From Psychrilyobacter sp. (GTDB lineage Bacteria > Fusobacteriota > Fusobacteriia > Fusobacteriales > Fusobacteriaceae), in contig JAUXGP010000136.1 of assembly GCA_030621995.1 (NCBI GenBank), forward strand, positions 1 to 5,289: DNA of 5,289 nt, written 5' to 3'. The stretch's first letter is position 1. Every line of letters starts with the position of its first letter. The notes beneath the pieces are model-generated. The model was given only the letters and a program-made list of their open reading frames with translations, did not search any database and was not told the origin of the DNA. A program made the position numbers and the translations under genes. Of the stretch, positions 1-5,190 are shown one piece after another.

Positions 1-1
1 C

Positions 2-313
2 AACGCAGTGTTATTACCTCATGTACAAGAATACAAAGCAAAAATAGTGCCTCATAAATTAAAGGATATAGCAGAAGCTATGGGTGTAGATGTATCTAAG
101 ATGAATGATAAACAAGGGGCAGAAGCTGCCATTGAAGCTATTAAAAAGTTATCAAAAGAAGTAGGAATCCCAGCTGGATTAAAAGACCTAAATGTCAAGA
201 AGGAAGATTTTGATGTTTTAGTAACAAATGCTTTAAAAGATGCCTGTGGATTTACTAACCCACAACAAGCTACTCATGAAGAGATAGTAAGCATTTTTAA
301 TGCAGCATACTAA
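2..313 (+). CDS. Iron-containing (group III) alcohol dehydrogenase, C-terminal part
   Basis: The 5' end lies outside the window; the open frame runs from the first full codon (position 2) to TAA at 311-313, giving 103 residues. The fragment opens with [11 protein letters not shown], the segment that in this family directly follows the metal-binding PHGxxN histidine. It ends with [16 protein letters not shown] and [11 protein letters not shown], the typical C-terminus of class III dehydrogenases (FucO, AdhB and YiaY types). Complete members have about 380-390 residues, so roughly the last quarter is present. The family binds NAD(P)H and Fe2+ or Zn2+ and interconverts aldehydes and alcohols in the cytoplasm. 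The metal ligands and the nucleotide-binding domain are off-window, so substrate cannot be assigned; ethanol/acetaldehyde, lactaldehyde/propanediol and butanol types all fit. The GTG at position 8 is an internal valine codon, not a start. The gene converges on deoC. Confidence 0.9.
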   Translation, partial: NAVLLPHVQEYKAKIVPHKLKDIAEAMGVDVSKMNDKQGAEAAIEAIKKLSKEVGIPAGLKDLNVKKEDFDVLVTNALKDACGFTNPQQATHEEIVSIFNAAY

Positions 314-366
314 GCTCAAATACTTTTGAATTTAGTGAGTTAAATATATGATGTAAAAATAATATC

Positions 367-415
367 AAAAAACCATGAAACAGACACTTTTTTATGTGTG
401 TCCAGTTTCATGGTT
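367..415 (-). terminator. Intrinsic terminator of the pdp-deoC unit, possibly bidirectional
   Basis: A perfect 11-bp stem (AACCATGAAAC at 371-381 with GTTTCATGGTT at 405-415) is extended inward, after a 1x2 internal loop, by GACAC 383-387 with GTGTC 398-402. The apical loop is about 10 nt. On the minus strand the stem runs straight into six T residues (A367-A372), the canonical form for stopping transcripts from deoC, which ends 70 bp earlier. On the plus strand the nearest T-rich run starts only at about 431, so termination of the alcohol dehydrogenase transcript here is plausible but weaker. Confidence 0.85.
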
Positions 416-484
416 ACAGTTTAAACAGTATTCTTTTTTTATTTTATTCCCTGCCTTATAATTATAAAATTAAATTAAAACAGT

Positions 485-1150
485 TTAGTATTCCCCTTCT
501 TTCGCTTTTCCTGTACTTACTAAGCTGACACCTGAAGATGTTCCTAATCTAGTTACTCCCATTTCGATATATCTCATGGCAGTTTCGATATCTCTTACTC
601 CTCCAGCGGCCTTTATCTGTGCTTTATCCCCTACGACTTCCTTCATAAGAGCTACATCTTCAAATGTAGACCCGCCTGTTCCAAATCCTGTAGAAGTCTT
701 TACAAAGTCTGCCCCTGCACTCACAGACAGCTCACAAGCTTTTCTTTTTTCTGCATCTGTCAGGTAGCAGTTTTCATGGATAACTTTTAATACATGAGTT
801 CCCATAGCTTCCTTTATCCCTCTGATCTCAGATTCTACCTCATCAAATTTTCCATCTTTTAAGAACCCGACATTCAATACCATGTCGATCTCATCTGCTC
901 CATCTTCGATACATTTTTTAGTTTCGAATATCTTTGCGTCTTTAGACATAGCTCCCAAAGGAAATCCTATTACTGCTGCAATTTTTACATCTGATCCTTC
1001 TAATTGTTTCTTAGCTAAAGGAACATACGATCCATTTACGCATACTGAGAAAAAGTTATATTCACGAGCTTCCTTACATAATTTGATTATATCTGCCTCT
1101 GTAGTCGTTGCCTTTAATACTGTATGATCTATATACTTGTTTATTTCCAT
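485..1150 (-). CDS. deoC: Deoxyribose-phosphate aldolase DeoC
   Basis: 221 residues, normal for the bacterial short-type DERA family. It is a cytoplasmic class I aldolase that cleaves 2-deoxy-D-ribose-5-phosphate to glyceraldehyde-3-phosphate and acetaldehyde, the last step of deoxynucleoside catabolism. Visible family marks: IDHTVLKATTT at the N-terminus; EIDMVLN with the proton-relay Asp89; LKVI with Lys122; FVKTSTGF with the Schiff-base Lys151; IKAAGGVR with Lys180; and GTSSGVSLV near the C-terminus, a phosphate-binding loop. These match E. coli Asp102, Lys137, Lys167 and Lys201. The start ATG is preceded by GGAGGG (1161-1166) at 10 nt. One small oddity is KVIHENCYLTD at residues 122-132, where IET or LET after KVI is common. 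It lies 291 bp downstream of pdp on the same strand, with a repeat between them, and ends before a strong terminator. Co-transcription with pdp is inferred. Confidence 0.97.
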   Translation of the reverse strand: MEINKYIDHTVLKATTTEADIIKLCKEAREYNFFSVCVNGSYVPLAKKQLEGSDVKIAAVIGFPLGAMSKDAKIFETKKCIEDGADEIDMVLNVGFLKDGKFDEVESEIRGIKEAMGTHVLKVIHENCYLTDAEKRKACELSVSAGADFVKTSTGFGTGGSTFEDVALMKEVVGDKAQIKAAGGVRDIETAMRYIEMGVTRLGTSSGVSLVSTGKAKEGEY

Positions 1151-1199
1151 GATTTTTTATCCCTCCATTTTTTTGTTTTTGCCCCTAATTTATACAAAC

Positions 1200-1400
1200 C
1201 AAAACACCTGACACAGATTACACTAATGATATACGAGTATTAAATTTTCTTATAATTAGAAAAAAATTTAAATGTATAATCTAATTTTCACAGATTAAAT
1301 TCCTTTTTCTGTGTTAATTTTATTTAAATCTACGACATCTATGTCAAAAAGCTATATCTTTGATTCGTGCTAATTTGTGTAATTCGTGACTAATTTTTTG
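1200..1400. repeat. Degenerate intergenic repeat element (~200 bp) with imperfect terminal inverted repeats
   Basis: No gene is visible between pdp and deoC; this element fills most of the gap. The ends are inversely related: 1200-1229 against the reverse complement of 1371-1400 matches at about 21 of 30 positions, with a perfect ATTACAC core (1217-1223) facing GTGTAAT (1377-1383). Inside are decayed short units of the form TTCGTG-(N)-TAATTT: 1362-1376, 1381-1396 and 1306-1320 (CTGTG variant). CACAGATTA occurs twice (1212-1220, 1289-1297). CACAGA 1289-1294 and TCTGTG 1308-1313 form an inner hairpin. The CACGAATTACAC / CACAGATTACAC style resembles short-period intergenic repeats I recall from several unrelated bacterial genomes; I have not verified that. 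No transposase is present and no target-site duplication is clear. Confidence 0.6.
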
Positions 1401-1441
1401 ACCTTATATTTTCATTTTAAATTAATCTAGCCCTAACTTAA

Positions 1442-2743
1442 TTACCCTATCATATCTAATATTGTCGGTATCTTTTCTACTTTTTCCTTGTCGAATACAA
1501 AAGCACCCCTTAAAGTTTCTAAGATCTCATCTCTCATATTGTTTTGATGGTATAGAGTTAAAATAGCTTCTCCTGCTTCAAACTGGTCTCCCACCTTCTT
1601 ATGCATTATTAACCCCACTGAATGATCTATTATATCATCTTTTGTAGCCCTTCCAGCTCCCAACATCATAGCAGCCTTACCTATTTTTTCAGCATCAATA
1701 TGTTTTATATATCCACTTTCATCTGCATTGAATTCAAAAGTTTCAGTAGCTATATTAAGCAGTGAATAGTCGTCACAGATATCCGGATTTCCTCCGCTGC
1801 CTTTTATGAATTTTTTCAGCATCTCAAGAGCTTTCCCGTTTTCTATAACTTCCTTTACTTTTTCGATTCCCTCTTCCAAAGTTTTTATATCACCTTTTAA
1901 GATCAATGCCTGTGCTCCCAATACTTCCACTAAATAAGTGAAATCAGAAGGTCCATTCCCCTTTAGAGTTTCCACGGCTTCCACTATCTCCAATGAGTTT
2001 CCAACGGCATTTCCCAGTGGTTCATCCATATTAGTCAGTATACATACGATATTTCTGTCAAATGCCTTCCCCAAATCATACATTGTTTGAGCCAATTTAC
2101 GTGCTTCAGTCAGGTCCTTCATAAATGCTCCGGATCCTACCTTTACGTCTAAAATTATTGCATCTGCATGAACTGCTAATTTTTTACTCATTATAGAACT
2201 TGCAATAAGCGGAATACTTGATACAGTAGCCGTAACATCTCTAAGTGCATATAATTTTTTATCCAAAGGAACTATTGTATCTGCCTGTCCCATGAGTCCT
2301 GTTCCTGTTTCATTTACTATTTTTATTAATTCTTCTTTTGAATTGCTGAATTTAAATCCTTTGATCGACTCAAATTTATCTATAGTTCCACCGGTGTGAC
2401 CCAGCCCCTTACCTGATAATTTTGCCGTTCCCATTCCCAGTGCACCAAATATAGGAGCCAAGGCGATAGTTGTCTTATCTCCTACCCCTCCTGTAGAATG
2501 TTTGTCTATCAAGAATTTCTCCACACCAGGAAAATCTATTGTTTCTCCTGAATCTATCATAGTTTCTGTAAATACCTTTAATTCTTCTGTAGTCATCCCG
2601 TTAAAATAAACAGCCATTAAAAAAGATGCAATTTGATAATCAGGTACTTCTCCTGCCTGGTAATTTTCTAATAAAAATCTTATCTCCTCATCGGTTAAAA
2701 TCTCTTTTTCCCTTTTCTTTTGGATAATGTCAACTATTCTCAT
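1442..2743 (-). CDS. pdp: Pyrimidine-nucleoside phosphorylase (thymidine/uridine phosphorylase, DeoA family)
   Basis: Cytoplasmic enzyme that phosphorolyses thymidine, deoxyuridine or uridine to free base plus (deoxy)ribose-1-phosphate. The first ATG in frame (2756-2758) overlaps the Shine-Dalgarno sequence, so I chose the ATG at 2741-2743. It gives MRIVDII and exactly 433 residues, as in the Bacillus/Geobacillus enzymes (E. coli DeoA is 440). Domain order: N-terminal helical domain, signature DKHSTGGVGD (80-89, phosphate-binding Lys81 and Ser83), KLSGKGLGHTGGT (108-120), and ALRDVTATVSSIPLIASSIMSKK with the pyrimidine-binding triad Arg168, Ser183 and Lys187. These numbers coincide with those known for the Geobacillus protein. 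The C-terminal part carries the family's GAGRATKDD segment (362-370). The match to the 433-residue group suggests broad pyrimidine-nucleoside specificity, but activity on thymidine only cannot be excluded. It is first in the pdp-deoC unit and divergent from the Crp/Fnr-type regulator. No phosphopentomutase gene is in the window. Confidence 0.96.
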   Translation of the reverse strand: MRIVDIIQKKREKEILTDEEIRFLLENYQAGEVPDYQIASFLMAVYFNGMTTEELKVFTETMIDSGETIDFPGVEKFLIDKHSTGGVGDKTTIALAPIFGALGMGTAKLSGKGLGHTGGTIDKFESIKGFKFSNSKEELIKIVNETGTGLMGQADTIVPLDKKLYALRDVTATVSSIPLIASSIMSKKLAVHADAIILDVKVGSGAFMKDLTEARKLAQTMYDLGKAFDRNIVCILTNMDEPLGNAVGNSLEIVEAVETLKGNGPSDFTYLVEVLGAQALILKGDIKTLEEGIEKVKEVIENGKALEMLKKFIKGSGGNPDICDDYSLLNIATETFEFNADESGYIKHIDAEKIGKAAMMLGAGRATKDDIIDHSVGLIMHKKVGDQFEAGEAILTLYHQNNMRDEILETLRGAFVFDKEKVEKIPTILDMIG

Positions 2744-2749
2744 TTTTAG

Positions 2750-2756
2750 CCTCCCC
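2750..2756 (-). promoter_or_regulatory. Ribosome binding site that fixes the pdp start
   Basis: Read on the minus strand, GGGGAGG is followed by six bases and the ATG at 2741-2743, ideal spacing. The alternative upstream ATG (2756-2758) shares its G with this motif and so cannot use it. This is why the five residues MGRLK were dropped from the protein. Confidence 0.85.
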
Positions 2757-2779
2757 ATATAATACAGCTATACCTATAT

Positions 2780-2785
2780 ATTATA
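2780..2785 (-). promoter_or_regulatory. Candidate -10 box of the pdp promoter
   Basis: A perfect TATAAT lies 36 bp before the pdp start on the minus strand. The hexamer 17 bp upstream (GAGGAA, 2803-2808) does not resemble TTGACA. A good -10 without a -35 is what an activator-dependent promoter would look like, and the divergent Crp/Fnr-type gene could supply the activator. The region is very AT-rich, so a chance match is possible. Confidence 0.4.
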
Positions 2786-2824
2786 ACTTATATTTTCTTT
2801 TTTTCCTCTTAAATCATTATTATT

Positions 2825-2853
2825 TTGATTTTCTTCTCAAAATATGATATAAG
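2825..2853 (+). promoter_or_regulatory. Sigma-70 type promoter of the Crp/Fnr-family regulator gene
   Basis: TTGATT (2825-2830), a 17-bp spacer and TATAAG (2848-2853), with TG one base before the -10 (extended -10). The predicted start site is near 2860, leaving a 5' leader of about 40 nt with a GGAGGAG ribosome binding site before the ATG at 2902. TTGA (2825-2828) and TCAA (2837-2840) form a small inverted pair over the -35 and spacer, a possible but weak autoregulatory site. Confidence 0.65.
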
Positions 2854-2901
2854 ATTTTATAAGTTAATTATAGGACAGGTGGCAGAAATGGAGGAGAATA
2901 G

Positions 2902-3558
2902 ATGAAAGGTGCTCAAATTATAGAAAATTTTATAGATACATACGGACTGGATAATTTGTTTTCCAAGGAAAATATAAATTTATTTAGTTTAAAAAAATAC
3001 TCCAAGGGGGAAAATATCGTCAACGCCAAAGATGAGGTGAAACATATATATTTTATCGTATCTGGAGGAGTCGATATTCACTCTTTTTTAGCCAGCGGGA
3101 GGAGTATCTTCATAAATAAATTATCCCCGCCAGAAATATTTGGAGATGTAGAATATTTAGGAGAAACTTCTATGTTATTTGACGTAGCTGCCAATTCTAA
3201 CAATACTCTTATTATGAGGATCTCATTTAAGGCTATCGAAACGCATTTAAAGAATAACTCCCAACTGTGGAGATTTTTAGGCATAGCTTCTACCCGGAAA
3301 TTATTAAAAACGAACAGTGCTATCCTCCTGAAAGAGGGATTTAATCTAAAAAACATCTTAGCCCTTCACCTGATTAAAAATGATCACCTTATACATTTCA
3401 AATCTTTAAATGAACTATCTGAAGAATTAAATGTCAGTTATCGTAATTTGACCAGGATCATCAAATTTTTTACAGATTCAGGAATAATAAAAAAAGACCG
3501 GAGAAGTATAACTACCCTGGATGAGAAGGCTATAAAAAAATACTCTAAAGAAATATAA
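2902..3558 (+). CDS. Crp/Fnr-family transcriptional regulator, YeiL-like
   Basis: 218 residues, family-typical length. The N-terminal cyclic-nucleotide-binding-type beta barrel spans about 27-110 (IYFIVSGGVDIH at 49-60, IFGDVEYLGE at 79-88). A long dimerisation helix follows at about 112-140, then a winged helix-turn-helix at about 168-205 (SLNELSEELNVSYRNLTRII). The C-terminal half reads like E. coli YeiL (NVSYRNLTRIIKFFTDSGII against its GVSYRHL... and DGLLIK). In CRP the cAMP pocket uses GE..., then RS; here the positions read GDVEY and MLFDVAA, so the phosphate-binding Arg-Ser is missing. There are no cysteines at all, ruling out an FNR-type iron-sulfur cluster. The effector, if any, is unknown. 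YeiL in E. coli lies beside nucleoside-catabolism genes, and here the gene is divergent from pdp-deoC, so control of that unit is a reasonable inference. The start is supported by GGAGGAG 7 nt upstream. Confidence 0.88.
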   Translation: MKGAQIIENFIDTYGLDNLFSKENINLFSLKKYSKGENIVNAKDEVKHIYFIVSGGVDIHSFLASGRSIFINKLSPPEIFGDVEYLGETSMLFDVAANSNNTLIMRISFKAIETHLKNNSQLWRFLGIASTRKLLKTNSAILLKEGFNLKNILALHLIKNDHLIHFKSLNELSEELNVSYRNLTRIIKFFTDSGIIKKDRRSITTLDEKAIKKYSKEI

Positions 3559-3561
3559 AAA

Positions 3562-3576
3562 GCAACGTGACGTTGC
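3562..3576 (-). terminator. Small perfect hairpin beside the regulator stop codon
   Basis: GCAACG-TGA-CGTTGC, a 6-bp GC-containing stem with a 3-nt loop, begins three bases after the regulator stop codon. On the minus strand it runs directly into TTTTTATA (3561 downward), so it looks like a backup terminator for transcripts reading through from the 3695-5088 cluster toward the regulator gene. On the plus strand it is followed by ACCCAAAC and should not terminate. A protein-binding palindrome or an mRNA 3' stabiliser are alternatives. Confidence 0.45.
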
Positions 3577-3650
3577 ACCCAAACTGGCACTAATCATAGT
3601 ATTTACAAGGTTTAATGTATCAAGTTATTTTATAGTTTCCTAAAAAATAA

Positions 3651-3689
3651 AAAAACTATGATTCCCTGACAGGAAATCATAGTTTTTTT
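3651..3689. terminator. Bidirectional intrinsic terminator between regulator gene and SHOCT gene
   Basis: ACTATGATT (3655-3663) pairs perfectly with AATCATAGT (3675-3683). CC/GG (3665-3666 with 3672-3673) pairs inside a single mismatch, and the loop is TGACA. A runs before the stem and T runs after it (TTTTTTT from 3683) give a U-tract in both directions. It closes the plus-strand regulator transcript and the minus-strand cluster, whose last stop codon is only six bases away. Confidence 0.9.
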
Positions 3690-3694
3690 ATACC

Positions 3695-3949
3695 TTAATC
3701 TCTTAACTTTTGTTTTATCTCCTGGTATTCTTCCTTTGTAATCTCACCATTGGCATACCTTTCCTTTAATATTTCCATGAAGTTTTCGTTTCTATTTCCT
3801 CTAACACCCCCTGCTTTTTCCATAAAAACATTTCTGAATATCGAAACTATGAATATAGCAATTAATATCCAAAATATAAACATCAATATCCCTCTACCTA
3901 AAAACATCGAATTTCCAAAATCAAAATTAAACCAACAGCTGCTTCTCAC
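3695..3949 (-). CDS. Small SHOCT-domain membrane protein
   Basis: 84 residues from a GTG start. GTG is preferred because AGGAGGAG (3956-3963) sits six bases upstream; the next start, an ATG at codon 15, has only a weak GGAA before it. Residues 1-20 are polar to mixed, about 21-39 form one hydrophobic membrane helix (ILMFIFWILIAIFIVSIF), then a basic, Gly/Asn-rich linker (44-56). The C-terminal SHOCT domain is at 58-84 (MEILKERYANGEITKEEYQE, ending KLRD). SHOCT is a short helical module at the end of many membrane proteins, thought to mediate protein-protein contacts or oligomerisation; its biochemical role is poorly defined. This is a minimal one-helix-plus-SHOCT form with the domain probably in the cytoplasm. 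It lies 68 bp downstream of marR on the same strand. It may be read from the cluster promoter, from its own candidate promoter at 3980-4014, or from both. Confidence 0.85.
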   Translation of the reverse strand: MRSSCWFNFDFGNSMFLGRGILMFIFWILIAIFIVSIFRNVFMEKAGGVRGNRNENFMEILKERYANGEITKEEYQEIKQKLRD

Positions 3950-3979
3950 TACTCTCTCCTCCTGTTTTTCATCACAAAA

Positions 3980-4014
3980 ATTATATTGTACTTATGTGAA
4001 GATTTAGTGAAGAT
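3980..4014 (-). promoter_or_regulatory. Candidate regulated promoter of the SHOCT gene: 11-bp-phased direct repeat plus -10
   Basis: On the minus strand ATCTTCAC occurs twice (4014-4007 and 4003-3996) with an 11-bp repeat distance. Ten bases later comes a perfect TATAAT (3985-3980), and the GTG start is about 30 bp further on. No TTGACA-like -35 is present; the repeats occupy that position. Direct half-sites on the same face of the helix overlapping a missing -35 are the usual arrangement for OmpR/PhoB-type response regulators. No such regulator is in the window, so its identity is unknown. Confidence 0.4.
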
Positions 4015-4017
4015 CTT

Positions 4018-4491
4018 TTATTCTTCTATTTCTCCTAATTTTTCCATCTCTTTCTGCATATGCTTATTTGATTTTTCCAAAAACTTTAAGATGATTTTCT
4101 GTTCTTCTCCAGTAAAGATTGAATAAAAACCCATCTCCCTGTCTTTCGCTGTTTTATGAGTCTTCTCATGATCTAAATAAACTTCCAGCCCCTTTGAGGT
4201 CAATTTAAAATACACCTCTTTTTTATTGCCCTCCTCTTTAAAGTCGGTTATAAACTCTTTCTTTATTAATTTTCTTGTAATCTTGGTAATCCCACCTCTG
4301 GTCATCTTCATTGTGTTTGACAATAAGGTAACATTTGGAGATCCTAGTTTTTCTATGTTGTCGATACAGTGAATCTCCGAAAGAGAAAGATTCCAGTTGT
4401 TTTTTTTATTGGATAGATCATTATATACCTCTGCTTTTTCTATAAATTCAACTACTTTTTCAAATATAAGTTCTTCTTTAATTTTTTCCAT
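4018..4491 (-). CDS. MarR-family transcriptional regulator
   Basis: 157 residues from the ATG at 4489-4491, chosen because AGGAGG lies 7 nt upstream. A longer in-frame start at 4512 places that AGGAGG inside the coding sequence and has no ribosome binding site visible. Layout follows the family: N-terminal helix used for dimerisation (1-30); winged helix-turn-helix from about 36 (LSLSEIHCIDNIEKLGSPNV) with the probable recognition helix at 64-79 (TRGGITKITRKLIKKE); beta wing at about 81-97, conserved as in MarR (LTSKGLEVY follows); then C-terminal dimerisation helices (128-157). It has a single cysteine, Cys42, so a two-cysteine redox switch is unlikely. MarR proteins are dimeric, usually ligand-released repressors of their own operon. 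It sits between the hydrolase gene (36-bp gap) and the SHOCT gene, and the palindrome at 5172-5197 is the obvious candidate operator. Confidence 0.92.
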   Translation of the reverse strand: MEKIKEELIFEKVVEFIEKAEVYNDLSNKKNNWNLSLSEIHCIDNIEKLGSPNVTLLSNTMKMTRGGITKITRKLIKKEFITDFKEEGNKKEVYFKLTSKGLEVYLDHEKTHKTAKDREMGFYSIFTGEEQKIILKFLEKSNKHMQKEMEKLGEIEE

Positions 4492-4498
4492 ATTTATT

Positions 4499-4504
4499 CC
4501 TCCT
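4499..4504 (-). promoter_or_regulatory. Ribosome binding site that fixes the marR start
   Basis: AGGAGG on the minus strand, seven bases before the ATG at 4489-4491. It decides against the longer reading starting at 4512, which would translate this motif as Gly-Gly. Confidence 0.8.
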
Positions 4505-4527
4505 GACTCCATCTAAATGTATAAAAT

Positions 4528-5088
4528 CTACCCCAAAATATCTATTACTTCTATTTCTACTGGAATAGCTGTTGCTCCATCTCTTTGATCCCATTCTAAT
4601 TTCAATTGAATTAGATCAGAAATTCTGTCTAGATTAGTCATATTCTCAATTACATAGGTTCCTTTGGACTCAGTATATTTATCTATCTTCACATGATCTT
4701 TCCCATGCTGGATTCCATGAAGATCTATTCCTATAAATTTCACTCCTCTGTCTATGAGGGAATCTACTGCTTCATCTGTCAAAAATGGAGCACTTTTAAA
4801 ATTCAAATATTTCTCCGTCCCATAGCCGAATTTTTCCATATATCCAGTTCTAAAAATAATAAAATCTCCTTTTTCAGCTTCAATTATTTTTATTTTTTCA
4901 TAATCTATGACATCCAAACCTCTGACATCAACCACTACTCCTCTGCATAGTTTTAAAGATAGATCTAAATCAGAATAATTGTATACATCTATATGTGTTC
5001 CTATATGTCTAGCCTGATGCTTATCCTGCTTTTCTGCCCACTCTCTAAGTTTTTCCGGCATATCAAAAGTTTTTAAATTTAAATTCAT
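4528..5088 (-). CDS. Cyclase-family (KynB-like) metal-dependent hydrolase, divergent
   Basis: 186 residues, a little short for a family usually of about 205-220 (kynurenine formamidase, isatin hydrolase and relatives, cytoplasmic hydrolases of amide or lactam bonds). The AGGAGG five bases before the ATG supports this start, so the missing N-terminal DLSHPLxxxMPxWPGD-type segment is a real feature unless a frameshift exists upstream. Family marks: HIGTHID at 28-34 (metal ligands His28, His32, Asp34); GDFIIFRTGY (74-83); FLTDEAVDSLIDRGVKFIGI (102-121); and VIENMTNLDRI (146-156) with the conserved Glu148. The full motif is HxGTHxDxPxH; here it continues VYNY, so Pro is Tyr36 and the second His, a catalytic residue in KynB, is Tyr38. 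Substrate is therefore uncertain. It is first in a cluster with marR and the SHOCT gene, directly behind a strong promoter and palindrome. Confidence 0.85.
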   Translation of the reverse strand: MNLNLKTFDMPEKLREWAEKQDKHQARHIGTHIDVYNYSDLDLSLKLCRGVVVDVRGLDVIDYEKIKIIEAEKGDFIIFRTGYMEKFGYGTEKYLNFKSAPFLTDEAVDSLIDRGVKFIGIDLHGIQHGKDHVKIDKYTESKGTYVIENMTNLDRISDLIQLKLEWDQRDGATAIPVEIEVIDILG

Positions 5089-5161
5089 AATTTCCTCCTG
5101 TCTTTAAAATATCCACCCATTTAATAATCTATCTCCGAATGTTCTTTTTGTTTACAAGGAA

Positions 5162-5190
5162 ATAATACTCCATTTTTGTTTCTTAGTCAA
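5162..5190 (-). promoter_or_regulatory. Sigma-70 type promoter of the hydrolase-marR-SHOCT cluster
   Basis: On the minus strand TTGACT (5190-5185), an exact 17-bp spacer and TATTAT (5167-5162). The predicted transcription start is near 5155, giving a 5' leader of about 65 nt. It lies just downstream of the terminator that closes the preceding gene, so the cluster starts its own transcription. Confidence 0.8.

Noticed and set aside
576..1127. Two plus-strand open frames opposite deoC
   Set aside because: They are shadows of a fully conserved deoC with all catalytic residues, and have no domains of their own.
1187..1216. Promoter for deoC (TATAAA near 1189-1194, minus strand)
   Set aside because: No acceptable -35 at 16-18 bp; in DNA this AT-rich the -10 match alone is not enough to annotate.
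2825..2840. FNR box in the divergent region
   Set aside because: TTGA and TCAA are 8 bp apart, whereas an FNR site needs TTGAT-N4-ATCAA; the nearby regulator also has no cysteines.
3078..3356. Minus-strand open frame inside the Crp/Fnr-family gene
   Set aside because: The plus-strand gene explains the sequence; the antisense reading shows no family.
3949..3972. Seven-codon leader frame (MKNRRRE) ending on the SHOCT start codon, minus strand
   Set aside because: Its Arg codons are simply the AGGAGGAG Shine-Dalgarno sequence of the SHOCT gene, and it has no ribosome binding site of its own.
3693..4007. Open frame on the plus strand (3750-4007) opposite the SHOCT gene
   Set aside because: It has no recognisable domain and is antisense to a gene with a good ribosome binding site, a clear membrane helix and a SHOCT domain.
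4693..4950. Plus-strand open frame opposite the cyclase-family gene
   Set aside because: It lacks a ribosome binding site and recognisable domain; the minus-strand gene carries clear motifs.
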